This document shows positions 37,676 to 45,954 of a DNA stretch of 64,000 nt, piece by piece (position 1 is the stretch's first letter; each line of letters starts with the position of its first letter). Both the position numbers and the translations under genes were made by a program. The DNA is from Candidatus Tepidiaquacellales bacterium UBA2330 (lineage in GTDB: Bacteria; Bacteroidota; Ignavibacteria; Tepidaquicellales; Tepidaquicellaceae): assembly GCA_002344965.1 (NCBI GenBank), contig DDUU01000003.1, forward strand, positions 186,484-250,483. Reading direction: 5' to 3'. The notes under the pieces were generated by a model that saw only the letters and a program-made list of their open reading frames with translations, was not told the DNA's origin and did not search any database.

Positions 37676-39442
37676 ATGCATTTTTCAGATTGGTTAATTG
37701 TCATCATCTACTTTGTAATATCGTTTGCAGTAGGAATATATTATTCCAAAAGATCCGGCGGAAATACAGAGAATTTTTTCCTTTCGGGAAGAAAGCTGAC
37801 ATGGTGGCTTGCAGGTCTTTCAATGGTTGCAACGACTTTTGCCGCTGATACGCCTCTTGCAGTTACGGAACTTGTCGGACAAAACGGTATTGCCGGCAAC
37901 TGGCTGTGGTGGAATATGCTTATCGGCGGGATGCTGACAGTTTTTTTCTTTGCGCGATTATGGCGAAGAGCGAATATTCTGACTGATGTTGAATTCATTG
38001 AACTCCGTTATTCCGGAAAGTCAGCTGCATTTCTCAGAGGTTTCAAAGCTATCTACATGGGAATTTTCATGAATACAATTATCATGGGCTGGGTAAATCT
38101 CGCCATGATAAAAATTCTGATAGGTATGTTCCCAGAATATGTTAATACCGGCAATGCAATTTATTTTGTCGGCGCCTGTATGCTTTTTACTGCAGTTTAC
38201 TCTGCAATTTCCGGTCTCTGGGGCGTAGCTGTGAATGATGCATTTCAGTTTTTACTTGCAATGGGAGGATGTATAATTCTGGCAGTATTAGTTGTGAACT
38301 CTCCCGAGATAGGCGGTATTGAAGGAATGAAAGCAAAGCTTCCCGACTGGGCATTAAGATTTACTCCGGAGATTACGGCCGAAACTGCTGCAAATGACGG
38401 AACTTCCGCAGGCGGAATTCTCGCATTGACGATTTCTTCTTTCCTCGCATTTATCGGACTGCAGTGGTGGGCGTCATGGTATCCCGGAGCGGAACCCGGC
38501 GGCGGCGGTTATGTAGCGCAGAGAATGATGAGCGCTAAGGATGAAAAAAATTCTCTGTTTGCAACCCTGTTTTTTCAGGTTGCTCATTATTGTATCAGAC
38601 CGTGGCCCTGGATCTTGGTCGGTTTATGTTCACTAATATTATACCCTGAACTTTCTCAGGCTGATAAAGGACTTGGGTTTGTTAAAGCGATGAATGATTT
38701 TCTCCCGCCCGGGCTAAAAGGACTTCTGCTTGCAGCTTTTTTTGCAGCTTATATGTCCACAATCGCTACTCATCTGAACTGGGGCACGTCCTACTTTATA
38801 AATGATTTTTACAGAAGATTTATTTCAGAGAATAAAAGTGAAAAGCATTATGTAACGATTTCAAGAGTTATGACAATAGTTTTTATGTTCCTGTCGGTTA
38901 TTATTACAACACAGATGACAAGTATCTCAGGCGTCTGGAGCTTTCTGATCGAATGCGGCGCAGGTCTCGGTCTTGTGCTTATCATGAGATGGTTCTGGTG
39001 GAGAGTTAACGCAATTGCGGAAATAGTGGCAACTGTTACGCCGTTTGTTGTTTACGGAATTTTATTTTTCGGAGATTTCGGCGTGAAATTTCCCGAAACG
39101 CTTTTTATAATTGTTCCCATTACTACGCTTGCATGGATCGTAACAGTTTATATTACAAAGCCAACTGATCCAGAAAAGCTCGGAACATTTTACGAAAGAG
39201 TGCATCCCGGCGGAATTGGCTGGAAACAGATTTCCGGTAAAATGCCTGAAGTAAAATCCGATATAGGATATTTTCTCCTGATGATAAACTGGTTAGCCGG
39301 AATTATAATGGCATACTCATTTCTCTTCGGAACAGGTAAAATTATTTTAGGAGATTTATTCTCAGGAATGCTTTTTATTGTTACGGGAATACTGGCCGGT
39401 CTTTTAATTAAAAGAAACTTTGCAAAAACAGGATGGAATTAA
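37676..39442 (+). CDS. Sodium:solute symporter family protein
   Basis: A 588-residue, about 13-helix transporter of the SSS family, which uses the sodium gradient to import small solutes. Seen: WLIVIIYFVISFAVGIYYSKRSGGNTENFFLSGRKLTWWLAGLSMVATTFAADTPLAVTELVGQNGIAGN (helices 1-2 with the Na site), and LKGLLLAAFFAAYMSTIATHLNWGTSYFINDFYRRF, the family signature. The substrate is unknown; the closest annotated relatives are sugar or proline symporters. ATG 37676 begins at the usual position before helix 1. A bcp gene follows 18 bases downstream. Confidence 0.92.
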   Translation: MHFSDWLIVIIYFVISFAVGIYYSKRSGGNTENFFLSGRKLTWWLAGLSMVATTFAADTPLAVTELVGQNGIAGNWLWWNMLIGGMLTVFFFARLWRRANILTDVEFIELRYSGKSAAFLRGFKAIYMGIFMNTIIMGWVNLAMIKILIGMFPEYVNTGNAIYFVGACMLFTAVYSAISGLWGVAVNDAFQFLLAMGGCIILAVLVVNSPEIGGIEGMKAKLPDWALRFTPEITAETAANDGTSAGGILALTISSFLAFIGLQWWASWYPGAEPGGGGYVAQRMMSAKDEKNSLFATLFFQVAHYCIRPWPWILVGLCSLILYPELSQADKGLGFVKAMNDFLPPGLKGLLLAAFFAAYMSTIATHLNWGTSYFINDFYRRFISENKSEKHYVTISRVMTIVFMFLSVIITTQMTSISGVWSFLIECGAGLGLVLIMRWFWWRVNAIAEIVATVTPFVVYGILFFGDFGVKFPETLFIIVPITTLAWIVTVYITKPTDPEKLGTFYERVHPGGIGWKQISGKMPEVKSDIGYFLLMINWLAGIIMAYSFLFGTGKIILGDLFSGMLFIVTGILAGLLIKRNFAKTGWN

Positions 39443-39460
39443 ATTTAAATTCAAAATATA

Positions 39461-39913
39461 ATGCTGAAAATCGGAGATAAAGCTCCGGACTTTTCGCTTT
39501 TAAGCGATACCGGTGAAAAAGTAAGTCTGAAAGATCTTAAAGGTAAAAAAGTTATACTTTATTTTTATCCGAAAGATGATACTTCAGGATGCACAAAGGA
39601 AGCATGCAGTTTCAGGGATAATATAAAAATCATCGAAAGGAAAAATGCAGTTGTGATTGGCGTAAGTAAAGACAGCGTTTCATCACATCAGAAATTTAAA
39701 AAGAAATATAATCTTCCGTTTACATTATTGTCCGATGAGAATCTTGATATGCTGAAAGATTATGATGTATGGAAAGAGAAAAGCATGTACGGAAGAAAAT
39801 ATATGGGAATTGAGAGAACCACTTACATTATAGATGAGAAAGGAAAGATATCGGAAATTTTTAATAAAGTAAAAGTGGACGGTCATACTGAAGATATATT
39901 ATCCGGTCTTTGA
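39461..39913 (+). CDS. bcp: Thioredoxin-dependent peroxiredoxin, Bcp/PrxQ type
   Basis: A 150-residue peroxidase reducing hydrogen peroxide and organic peroxides. The active site is YPKDDTSGCTKEACSFRD: peroxidatic Cys44 and resolving Cys49, five residues apart as in atypical two-cysteine Bcp. GKKVILYFYPKDD and GIERTTYIID are also family features. Located between the symporter and an acetyltransferase-like gene. Confidence 0.95.
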   Translation: MLKIGDKAPDFSLLSDTGEKVSLKDLKGKKVILYFYPKDDTSGCTKEACSFRDNIKIIERKNAVVIGVSKDSVSSHQKFKKKYNLPFTLLSDENLDMLKDYDVWKEKSMYGRKYMGIERTTYIIDEKGKISEIFNKVKVDGHTEDILSGL

Positions 39914-39958
39914 ATGAAAAATTAGTAAATACTATTTTAGAAAATACATCAAAATAAT

Positions 39959-41092
39959 TTGCCCGAAAAAATAGAAATAACCGAAGTCGGATCTGACGCA
40001 GAAAAAAATAAGTTCATAGAATTTCCCTATAAATTTTATAATGGGAATAAATACTGGGTTGAGCCGTTAAGATTTGACGTGAAGAATAATCTTGATGAAA
40101 AGAAAAATCCATTTTATAAACATGCAAAGATAAAACTGTGGCTTGCTTATAAAAACGGCGAACTTTGCGGACGCATTGCCGGAATTATCAATGACACTCA
40201 CAATAAATTTTATAATGACAAAGTTGGATTCTTCGGATTTTTTGAATCGGTAAATGATATTAATGTTTCCAACGCTTTATTTGAAAAAGCAGCTGAGTTT
40301 GTAAAAGCAAACGGAATGGATACTCTCCGCGGTCCGGTAAATCCTTCCACCAATGACGAATGCGGTCTATTGACTGACAGTTTCGATTCACCGCCGGTAA
40401 TGCTGATGCCTTACAATCCGGAATATTATCTCAAGCTGTATGATGCCTTCGGCCTTAAAAAAGCAAAGGATCTTTATGCATTGTGGATCAGTAAAGACGT
40501 TATAAAAAACGAGCCGATGATGAATAAGCTTGACAGAATCAGCGAGATGATAATTAAAAAAGAAAATCTGACGATCAGAAATGTGAATCTTAAGGATTTT
40601 AAAAATGAAGTTCAGAAAGTAAGAGAAATTTATAATAACGCTTGGCAGGAAAACTGGGGCTTTGTGCCGATGTCAGAGGAAGAGTTCAACTTCATTGCAG
40701 ATAATCTGAAGCTTGCAGTTGATCCAGATTATGTTGAGTTTGCGGAAATAGACGGAAATCCCGTTGGCTTCTCATTAGCTCTTCCGGATGTGAATCAGGC
40801 GATCAAAGGACTGAACGGAAAATTATTTCCTTTCGGTTTTATTAAATTTCTTCTGAATAAAAAAAAGATAGATCAGTTAAGGGTGATTATTATGGGAGTG
40901 AAAAAAGAATATCACAAAAAAGGAATCGATGCGGTCTTTTACAGAAATATTATAAAAGCTGGAAACAGAAAAGGGATCAGAGGCGCTGAAATATCCTGGG
41001 TGCTGGAAGATAACCTTGCTATGAAACAAACTGCGGAAAAACTCGGCGCGCACGTTTATAAAACTTACAGAATATTTGACAAAGCTTTATAA
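39959..41092 (+). CDS. GNAT-like acetyltransferase of the YghO-type family
   Basis: A 377-residue protein from TTG 39959. Its C-terminal half carries the GNAT-like pattern (PDYVEFAEIDGNPVGFSLALPDVNQAI, RVIIMGVKKEYHKKGIDAVFYRNIIKAG, EISWVLEDNLAMKQTAEKLGAHVYKTYRIF). The N-terminal half has GRIAGIINDTHNKFYNDKVGFFGFFE and TLRGPVNPSTNDECGLLTDSF, typical of a widespread uncharacterised family. The substrate is unknown. It converges with the NAT gene, overlapping it by 6 bases at the 3' end. Confidence 0.78.
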   Translation: MPEKIEITEVGSDAEKNKFIEFPYKFYNGNKYWVEPLRFDVKNNLDEKKNPFYKHAKIKLWLAYKNGELCGRIAGIINDTHNKFYNDKVGFFGFFESVNDINVSNALFEKAAEFVKANGMDTLRGPVNPSTNDECGLLTDSFDSPPVMLMPYNPEYYLKLYDAFGLKKAKDLYALWISKDVIKNEPMMNKLDRISEMIIKKENLTIRNVNLKDFKNEVQKVREIYNNAWQENWGFVPMSEEEFNFIADNLKLAVDPDYVEFAEIDGNPVGFSLALPDVNQAIKGLNGKLFPFGFIKFLLNKKKIDQLRVIIMGVKKEYHKKGIDAVFYRNIIKAGNRKGIRGAEISWVLEDNLAMKQTAEKLGAHVYKTYRIFDKAL

Positions 41093-41845
41093 TTTTATCT
41101 GAAAATATTCTGACAGATATCTGTCAAAATCTTTATCTCCGTTTATTTCAGTAATCTTTTTCTCAAAGGATTCAGTTAAAGTCAGTTTTGAACTGCTTAA
41201 TGAAATTCTTCCTTTAGCAGTTGCTATAGAACATACCCTGTTTTTAGTAAAGTGAGAATTTTCCGAAGTCTGCTGATATTCATTCATTTCTTCAAAATCT
41301 TTCCAACGTCTTCCGGCTGCCGTAAATTTATATCCATCCCTGAATTCAATTCCGTCCGCAGAATTTTTTAGTATAAATTCATCATTATCCTCCTTTGTAA
41401 TTTTAAAAAACCCCGCGTCATCTCTTTGAATTTTACCGGTTTCAAATAATAAAGGACTTATAAAATTATCGCCAAAGCCAACATCTGCGAGATAATTCTT
41501 TTTTCCATTTTCAAATTCGACTATCAGCGCCATATGATCAAACTCCGGACCCCAGCCGCCTTTTCCGTCGCTGACACGGGCGGAGATCATTTTTACTTTA
41601 AAGCCGATTTCTTTTAAAAGTAAATAAAACATCCCGTTAAGCTCGTAACAGTATCCTCCTCTGTTTTGAATAAGGATTTTTTTAACAAGATGATCTTTGT
41701 CAAGTATTAATTTTTTATGTAAATGTATATCAAGATTTTCAAAAGGAATACTTAAAAGATGCAATCTGTGAATTTCAGTCAAGACTTCAGGTGACGGTGA
41801 AAGTTTACCGGAATAACTTATCCTTTTTAAATATTCTTTCAGCAT
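41087..41845 (-). CDS. nat: Arylamine N-acetyltransferase
   Basis: A 252-residue NAT enzyme that transfers acetyl (or other acyl) from CoA to arylamines or hydrazines. The catalytic triad is complete: Cys66 in NRGGYCYELN, His104 in EFDHMALIV and Asp121 in LADVGFGD. The N-terminal PFENLDIHL is also standard. Length is a little short of the usual 270-280. It is a single gene, convergent with the upstream GNAT-like gene and divergent from the T9SS protein. Confidence 0.94.
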   Translation of the reverse strand: MLKEYLKRISYSGKLSPSPEVLTEIHRLHLLSIPFENLDIHLHKKLILDKDHLVKKILIQNRGGYCYELNGMFYLLLKEIGFKVKMISARVSDGKGGWGPEFDHMALIVEFENGKKNYLADVGFGDNFISPLLFETGKIQRDDAGFFKITKEDNDEFILKNSADGIEFRDGYKFTAAGRRWKDFEEMNEYQQTSENSHFTKNRVCSIATAKGRISLSSSKLTLTESFEKKITEINGDKDFDRYLSEYFQIKL

Positions 41846-41888
41846 TAAAATTATCTTTTATTCCGCAAATTTAAATTCCTAATCTAAA

Positions 41889-41919
41889 TTGCAATTACAA
41901 AAGAATTACCTTAATTTTG
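41889..41919 (+). promoter_or_regulatory. Bacteroidota-type promoter candidate
   Basis: TTG at 41889-41891 and TAATTTTG (matches TAnnTTTG) at 41912-41919, separated by 20 bases, 35 bases before the ATG of the T9SS gene. Confidence 0.5.
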
Positions 41920-41954
41920 TAAAACAATTTTTTAACTAAAATAAATACTAGAGA

Positions 41955-44126
41955 ATGAATCTTAGTAAAGTTTTATTTTCTGTTGTGTTAATGCTTGCAT
42001 TAATAACTTCAGATAATTTACGGTCGCAGGGCTTTAACAGCATTACTACAGCAGACGGTATAAATGTTATCGCCGTCGGCACAGGGAATATCTCAGGTAA
42101 TGTTTACCGTTCCTATAACGGCGGAACTACCTGGGCAGCTTATAGCATTCCGGGAGTTGTGCTGAACAGCGTTACATCATTTAACAATGATGTGTGGATC
42201 GCAGGAAGTAACGGTATGATTTACAAAACTCTTAAAAATAATTCACCGATTAATCCGATTACTACGGATATTACCACTTCTATTAATTCTATTCATTTTA
42301 TTAATGAGCTTACGGGATATTTCTGCGGAGACAACGGAGCGGTTTACAGGTCTGCTGACGGCGGTCTTACTTGGACTCCCATAAACACAGGAATCCCTTC
42401 CGTAAAATTAAATTCAATCCATTTTCTGGATGATCAAAAAGGCATTGTAGCAGGGGATAACGGAACGGTTTTCGTAACAGCAAACGGCGGAAATATATGG
42501 ACTCCTGAAAATACAGGTTCGGTTAACAATCTCCTGAAAGCAAAATTCTTTAATGACGGACTTGCAATCACAGGATCAAACGGTACATTGCTTCTTAAAC
42601 CAAATTCATCTTCATGGGAATCAGTAAATATGAGGATCAGAACTGATATAGTGGGACTGACCGGAACAGGAATGAATAACATCAGAGTATGCGGCGGAGG
42701 CGGTTTTATCAGAAATAATTTGAACGGAAATTCAAGATTTTATAATTTCGAAATAAATCCAATGATGGCTAATCTTGTGGATGTATTTTATTATGACGCT
42801 AATATCGGATACGCAGTAAGCAGTTTAAATAATGCAATCATCAAAACTACAAACGGCGGAGCGCAATGGTCGCTGACAGCCGGAGCTACGAGGTCATTTC
42901 AGTGGTCAAACAGAATGTCAGCAAGCAGCGGAATAGGCAATAATCTTTGTCCGCATCCGACAGACAGAAATTCAATGTTTGTTGTTTACGGTTCGACAGT
43001 ATATGTCAGCAGAAACAGAGGTGAAAACTGGACAAACATCGCTACAATTTCCGGCGGCGGAAGCGCGCATTCATTTTACGTAAGTCCTCTTGATACAAAT
43101 GTTTGGGTATGCGCAATTACATCAAATCCTGACAGAGTAACACGCACAACAAATTACGGTCAGACATGGACGACAGTAATTTCAAGAAATTTCAGCAACT
43201 ACGGACAGCCGCTTGAAATGGATCAGAATAATCCTAATAATTATTATTTCGCACCGGACGGCGGCGGATTTTACAGATCCACTGATCACGGCGCATCATT
43301 CACTGAGATTAGCGGCAATTATCCTTTCAGAAGTCCGTGTGATATTATTGTAATGTGGGACAGCTCTGATGTAATATTCGTCGGAGACGGAGTTACCGGT
43401 TCGGGTCAGGCGCAGATTTTTAAATCTGTAAATAACGGAGTGAACTGGACGCTTGTCAGAACTGTATCATCAAGCGAGACACCGTCTTTGTGCAATACAG
43501 TATTTGACCAGAGCGTAATATATGCAACAGAATGGTCGGGATCCAATATTTACAAATCTACAAATTACGGAGATACATGGACAGTAAGCCACAATACCGG
43601 ATTCAGCGGATGGGCTTCGGGATTCTGCTCTGAGGATCCGACAGTTATACTTACAGGAAATTACGGATCAAGGTCTTCGTTATCTTCGGATTTCGGAAAC
43701 ACCTGGACTGAAGTCGGCGGAATGAGCGGTTCAGGAGCCGGCATGTGGGTGGAAGACAGAAGCTGGCTGCTTTCGATGCAGACAGGATCAATGTGGAAAC
43801 TCAGAATTAATTACACCATGCTTACATCAGTCAGCGAGAATGTAATTTCCTCAATAGTTCCCGATAAGTTTTCACTTGAACAGAATTATCCGAATCCCTT
43901 TAACCCAACGACAACAATAGAATTTGCATTACCTGTATCCGGAAATGTAACTTTAAAAATATACAATCAGCTTGGTAAAGAAGTAGAGACACTCACGGAC
44001 GGTTTCAGAAACGCCGGAACACATGAGGTCAGCTTTAATGCATCCAACCTTGCTTCCGGAGTTTATTTCTATAAACTTCAGACAAACGGCGTAACGGATA
44101 CAAAGAAAATGCTTCTTGTAAAATAA
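41955..44126 (+). CDS. Secreted YCF48/BNR-repeat protein with T9SS sorting domain
   Basis: A 723-residue T9SS cargo: a signal peptide (VLFSVVLMLALITSDNLRSQ), then many BNR/YCF48-type propeller units with repeated 'TTNGGAQWSLT', 'SADGGLTWTPI', 'STNYGDTWTVS' and 'SVNNGVNWTLV' turns (Asp-box-like), and a C-terminal type A sorting domain with QNYPNPFNPTTTIEFALPV ending KKMLLVK. Probably two seven-bladed propellers. No sialidase catalytic residues are evident; a binding or structural role at the surface is likely. A strong terminator follows. Confidence 0.88.
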   Translation: MNLSKVLFSVVLMLALITSDNLRSQGFNSITTADGINVIAVGTGNISGNVYRSYNGGTTWAAYSIPGVVLNSVTSFNNDVWIAGSNGMIYKTLKNNSPINPITTDITTSINSIHFINELTGYFCGDNGAVYRSADGGLTWTPINTGIPSVKLNSIHFLDDQKGIVAGDNGTVFVTANGGNIWTPENTGSVNNLLKAKFFNDGLAITGSNGTLLLKPNSSSWESVNMRIRTDIVGLTGTGMNNIRVCGGGGFIRNNLNGNSRFYNFEINPMMANLVDVFYYDANIGYAVSSLNNAIIKTTNGGAQWSLTAGATRSFQWSNRMSASSGIGNNLCPHPTDRNSMFVVYGSTVYVSRNRGENWTNIATISGGGSAHSFYVSPLDTNVWVCAITSNPDRVTRTTNYGQTWTTVISRNFSNYGQPLEMDQNNPNNYYFAPDGGGFYRSTDHGASFTEISGNYPFRSPCDIIVMWDSSDVIFVGDGVTGSGQAQIFKSVNNGVNWTLVRTVSSSETPSLCNTVFDQSVIYATEWSGSNIYKSTNYGDTWTVSHNTGFSGWASGFCSEDPTVILTGNYGSRSSLSSDFGNTWTEVGGMSGSGAGMWVEDRSWLLSMQTGSMWKLRINYTMLTSVSENVISSIVPDKFSLEQNYPNPFNPTTTIEFALPVSGNVTLKIYNQLGKEVETLTDGFRNAGTHEVSFNASNLASGVYFYKLQTNGVTDTKKMLLVK

Positions 44127-44154
44127 GGTTTTAGTTTTAAATCTTATAAAATTC

Positions 44155-44192
44155 AATCCCCGCGGAGAAAATATACTGCGGGGATTTTTTTA
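44155..44192 (+). terminator. Rho-independent terminator
   Basis: AATCCCCGC (44155-44163) pairs with GCGGGGATT (44178-44186), followed by a T-run. It lies 29 bases past the T9SS gene stop. Confidence 0.9.
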
Positions 44193-44308
44193 TATTCTGA
44201 GACAGGACTATTTAAAATGATCAAAAAAATTTACCGGCTGTCATAAATATAAATTGAAATTACAGATGTAATAAATTATTTTATAAAATACTGACGGGAC
44301 GGAAACAT

Positions 44309-44494
44309 ATGAAAGCGAAACTATACTTACACACGGAAAAGATTAATATAAATTTCGGAAAACATCAGCTGACACATTTAATTTTTTTAAAAGAATGTGA
44401 GTCAGTTGACGGAGTTTTGGAAAAAAGCACCCGGAAATATAAAATGATTTTTAAAATATACGAAATTAAAACTTGCGTAAAGCAGCAGAAATAA
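44309..44494 (+). CDS. Doubtful small ORF, 61 codons
   Basis: An ATG frame of 61 codons preceded by GACGGGACGGAAAC, a possible ribosome site. The protein is basic (KAKLYLHTEKININFGKHQ) with no motif I recognise. It sits just before the boundary of the cassette region. It may be a remnant. Low confidence. Confidence 0.25.
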   Translation: MKAKLYLHTEKININFGKHQLTHLIFLKECESVDGVLEKSTRKYKMIFKIYEIKTCVKQQK

Positions 44495-44500
44495 AGACGG

Positions 44501-44536
44501 ATATACGCAATGAAGATGGGTTTTTATTGCGTATAT
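44501..44536. repeat. Inverted repeat at left boundary of the cassette region
   Basis: ATATACGCAAT (44501-44511) and ATTGCGTATAT (44526-44536) are perfect 11-base arms. Right after them comes TTGTTAGCAGCAA (44541-44553), with the GTT triplet typical of recombination cores. Downstream sequence has a different composition. I read this as the edge of the island. Confidence 0.5.
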
Positions 44537-44571
44537 TTAATTGTTAGCAGCAATTTTAAAAACCGACAGCA

Positions 44572-45225
44572 ATGGCACATATAGCACCGACACATAACTA
44601 GACTTCTTTTCACTGTCCGACTTGTGGAGTTCTTTCTGAACAGACATGGTCAAGACATGTTGTAGCGAGTTACAGAGGACGAAAACCAAACGGTCAAGAA
44701 GAACCAGAAAGTTATCAATTGGCTGGTTTTTCTTCGGCAAAATGTAAACACTGTGAAGCAATTTCAATATGGAAAGACGGCATAATGGTTTTCCCTTCAA
44801 CTGGTTCGGTTGACCATGCAAACCCGGACTTGCCAGACGACATACAAGCACTTTACAACGAAGCACGAGATATTGTAAACCGTTCTCCAAGAGGTGCAGC
44901 AGCATTACTCCGACTTGGTTTGCAAAATCTTTGCGGACACTTGGGAGAGAAGGGTAAAAACATAAATGACGACATTAAAAGTTTAGTAAAAAAGGGGTTG
45001 CCAATACCCGTTCAACAGGCATTAGACATAATTCGGGTGACAGGCAACCATGCCGTGCATCCCGGGACAATAAATTTTGAAGACCAAGCTGAAAACGCAT
45101 ACGCTTTATTTGGGTTGACTAATTTTATTTGTAATCACTTTATCACAAGTCCTAAGCAGGTTTCAGCATTTTACAACAAGCTCCCCGACAAAGACAAACA
45201 GAACATCGCAAAACGTGACAGTTAA
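44572..45225 (+). pseudogene. DUF4145 domain protein interrupted by an amber codon
   Basis: Reading from ATG 44572 gives MAHIAPTHN, then TAG (44599-44601), then an uninterrupted frame TSFHCPTCGVLSEQTWSRHVV to the stop at 45225. The frame encodes an N-terminal zinc ribbon (CPTCG...CKHC) and a helical DUF4145 domain (NRSPRGAAALLRLGLQNLC, VTGNHAVHPGTI). DUF4145 occurs in nuclease and restriction-linked proteins and as stand-alone defence-island genes. An AAG-to-TAG change would explain the stop. An internal start at 44719 could still make a protein without half of the zinc ribbon. Confidence 0.75.
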
Positions 45226-45458
45226 ACTTTTGACCATGACTGATAAATTTTTTCAATTGCTACATCTGACTTTTCACGACACAGTTTTGCAAACGCAATC
45301 AGCTGTTCAACGGTGTAGTTACCTTGACTATCATGGACAGCCAACAACTCACCATTTTTTGTATAAACTTCAAGGATGGAACGGACAGGACTGGTTTCGT
45401 CACGACCGTTTCCCCTTCTTGACAAATCTGTTACGATTAATTCTTTTACTTTTATCAT
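45222..45458 (-). CDS. Small conserved-looking hypothetical protein
   Basis: A 78-residue minus-strand protein: IKVKELIVTDLSRRGNGRDETSPVRSILEVYTKNGELLAVHDSQGNYTVEQLIAFAKLCR. The composition and flow are those of a real globular protein, which the opposing frames lack. It meets the DUF4145 gene tail to tail with a 4-base overlap. Its 5' end faces the attC-like element. No function recognised. Confidence 0.6.
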   Translation of the reverse strand: MIKVKELIVTDLSRRGNGRDETSPVRSILEVYTKNGELLAVHDSQGNYTVEQLIAFAKLCREKSDVAIEKIYQSWSKV

Positions 45459-45498
45459 ATATTTTGACTTTTAATTTTAACTCGGACGACAGAAAAAC

Positions 45499-45636
45499 TG
45501 CTGGTAACATGGGGTTTGCAATAGCGGGCGGACATTGGTTAAATGAAGTTTTGTGCTTCTATCAGCCTTTTGTGCTTGCCGAGAGTTTAGTGCTTCTAAA
45601 TGCCCGCCGTCGCAAACCCCCGAACCGTTACCAGCA
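45499..45636. repeat. attC-like recombination site (integron cassette type)
   Basis: A 138-base imperfect palindrome. Outer arms are TGCTGGTAAC (45499-45508) and GTTACCAGCA (45627-45636), perfect complements containing the AAC and GTT triplets conserved in attC sites. Next inward, GGGGTTTGC (45511-45519) pairs with GCAAACCCC (45612-45620), and GCGGGC (45524-45529) with GCCCGC (45602-45607). The right arm has extra unpaired bases (CGAACC against AT), as extrahelical bases in attC. The 70-base centre is variable (TTGTGCTTC twice). Length is comparable with the roughly 120-base chromosomal integron sites. No integrase is in view, so function is inferred. Confidence 0.65.
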
Positions 45637-45954
45637 AGCGTAAAACGACACAACACAGTAGACAAAGACGAACTTAAACGACAAAAAAGTAAACCATTTT
45701 GACAGGTGAACACAGACATAGAAACGATACAACAATTAGACAGCGAGTAAGTCGACACTCATTGCCTACCCTTCTGTGTTTTAATTTTTTTTCCACCGCA
45801 CAAAATATTTTGTTTTGCCACCGCACAAATGTCACATTTGGTTTTGCCCCTACCCACAAGCCGACACATGCAAAACCAAAAGAGCCAATTTTGCCCACGC
45901 CCCGACAGAAATTACGTTATTCACGAACTAATAAATTTTGACAATAATAAATAG
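45637..45954. other. Noncoding stretch between the attC-like site and hsdM
   Basis: About 318 bases with repeated CCGCACAAA.. segments (CACCGCACAAAATATTTTG, CACCGCACAAATGTCACA) and GTTTTGCC words, and no credible frame. The hsdM promoter presumably lies near its right end. Confidence 0.45.

Noticed and set aside
45215..45643. 142-codon plus-strand ORF
   Set aside because: It runs through the attC-like palindrome and opposite the better minus-strand gene at 45222-45458; its composition is not protein-like.
45674..45898. 74-codon minus-strand ORF
   Set aside because: Lies in repetitive noncoding sequence (CCGCACAAA repeats) before hsdM; no motif.
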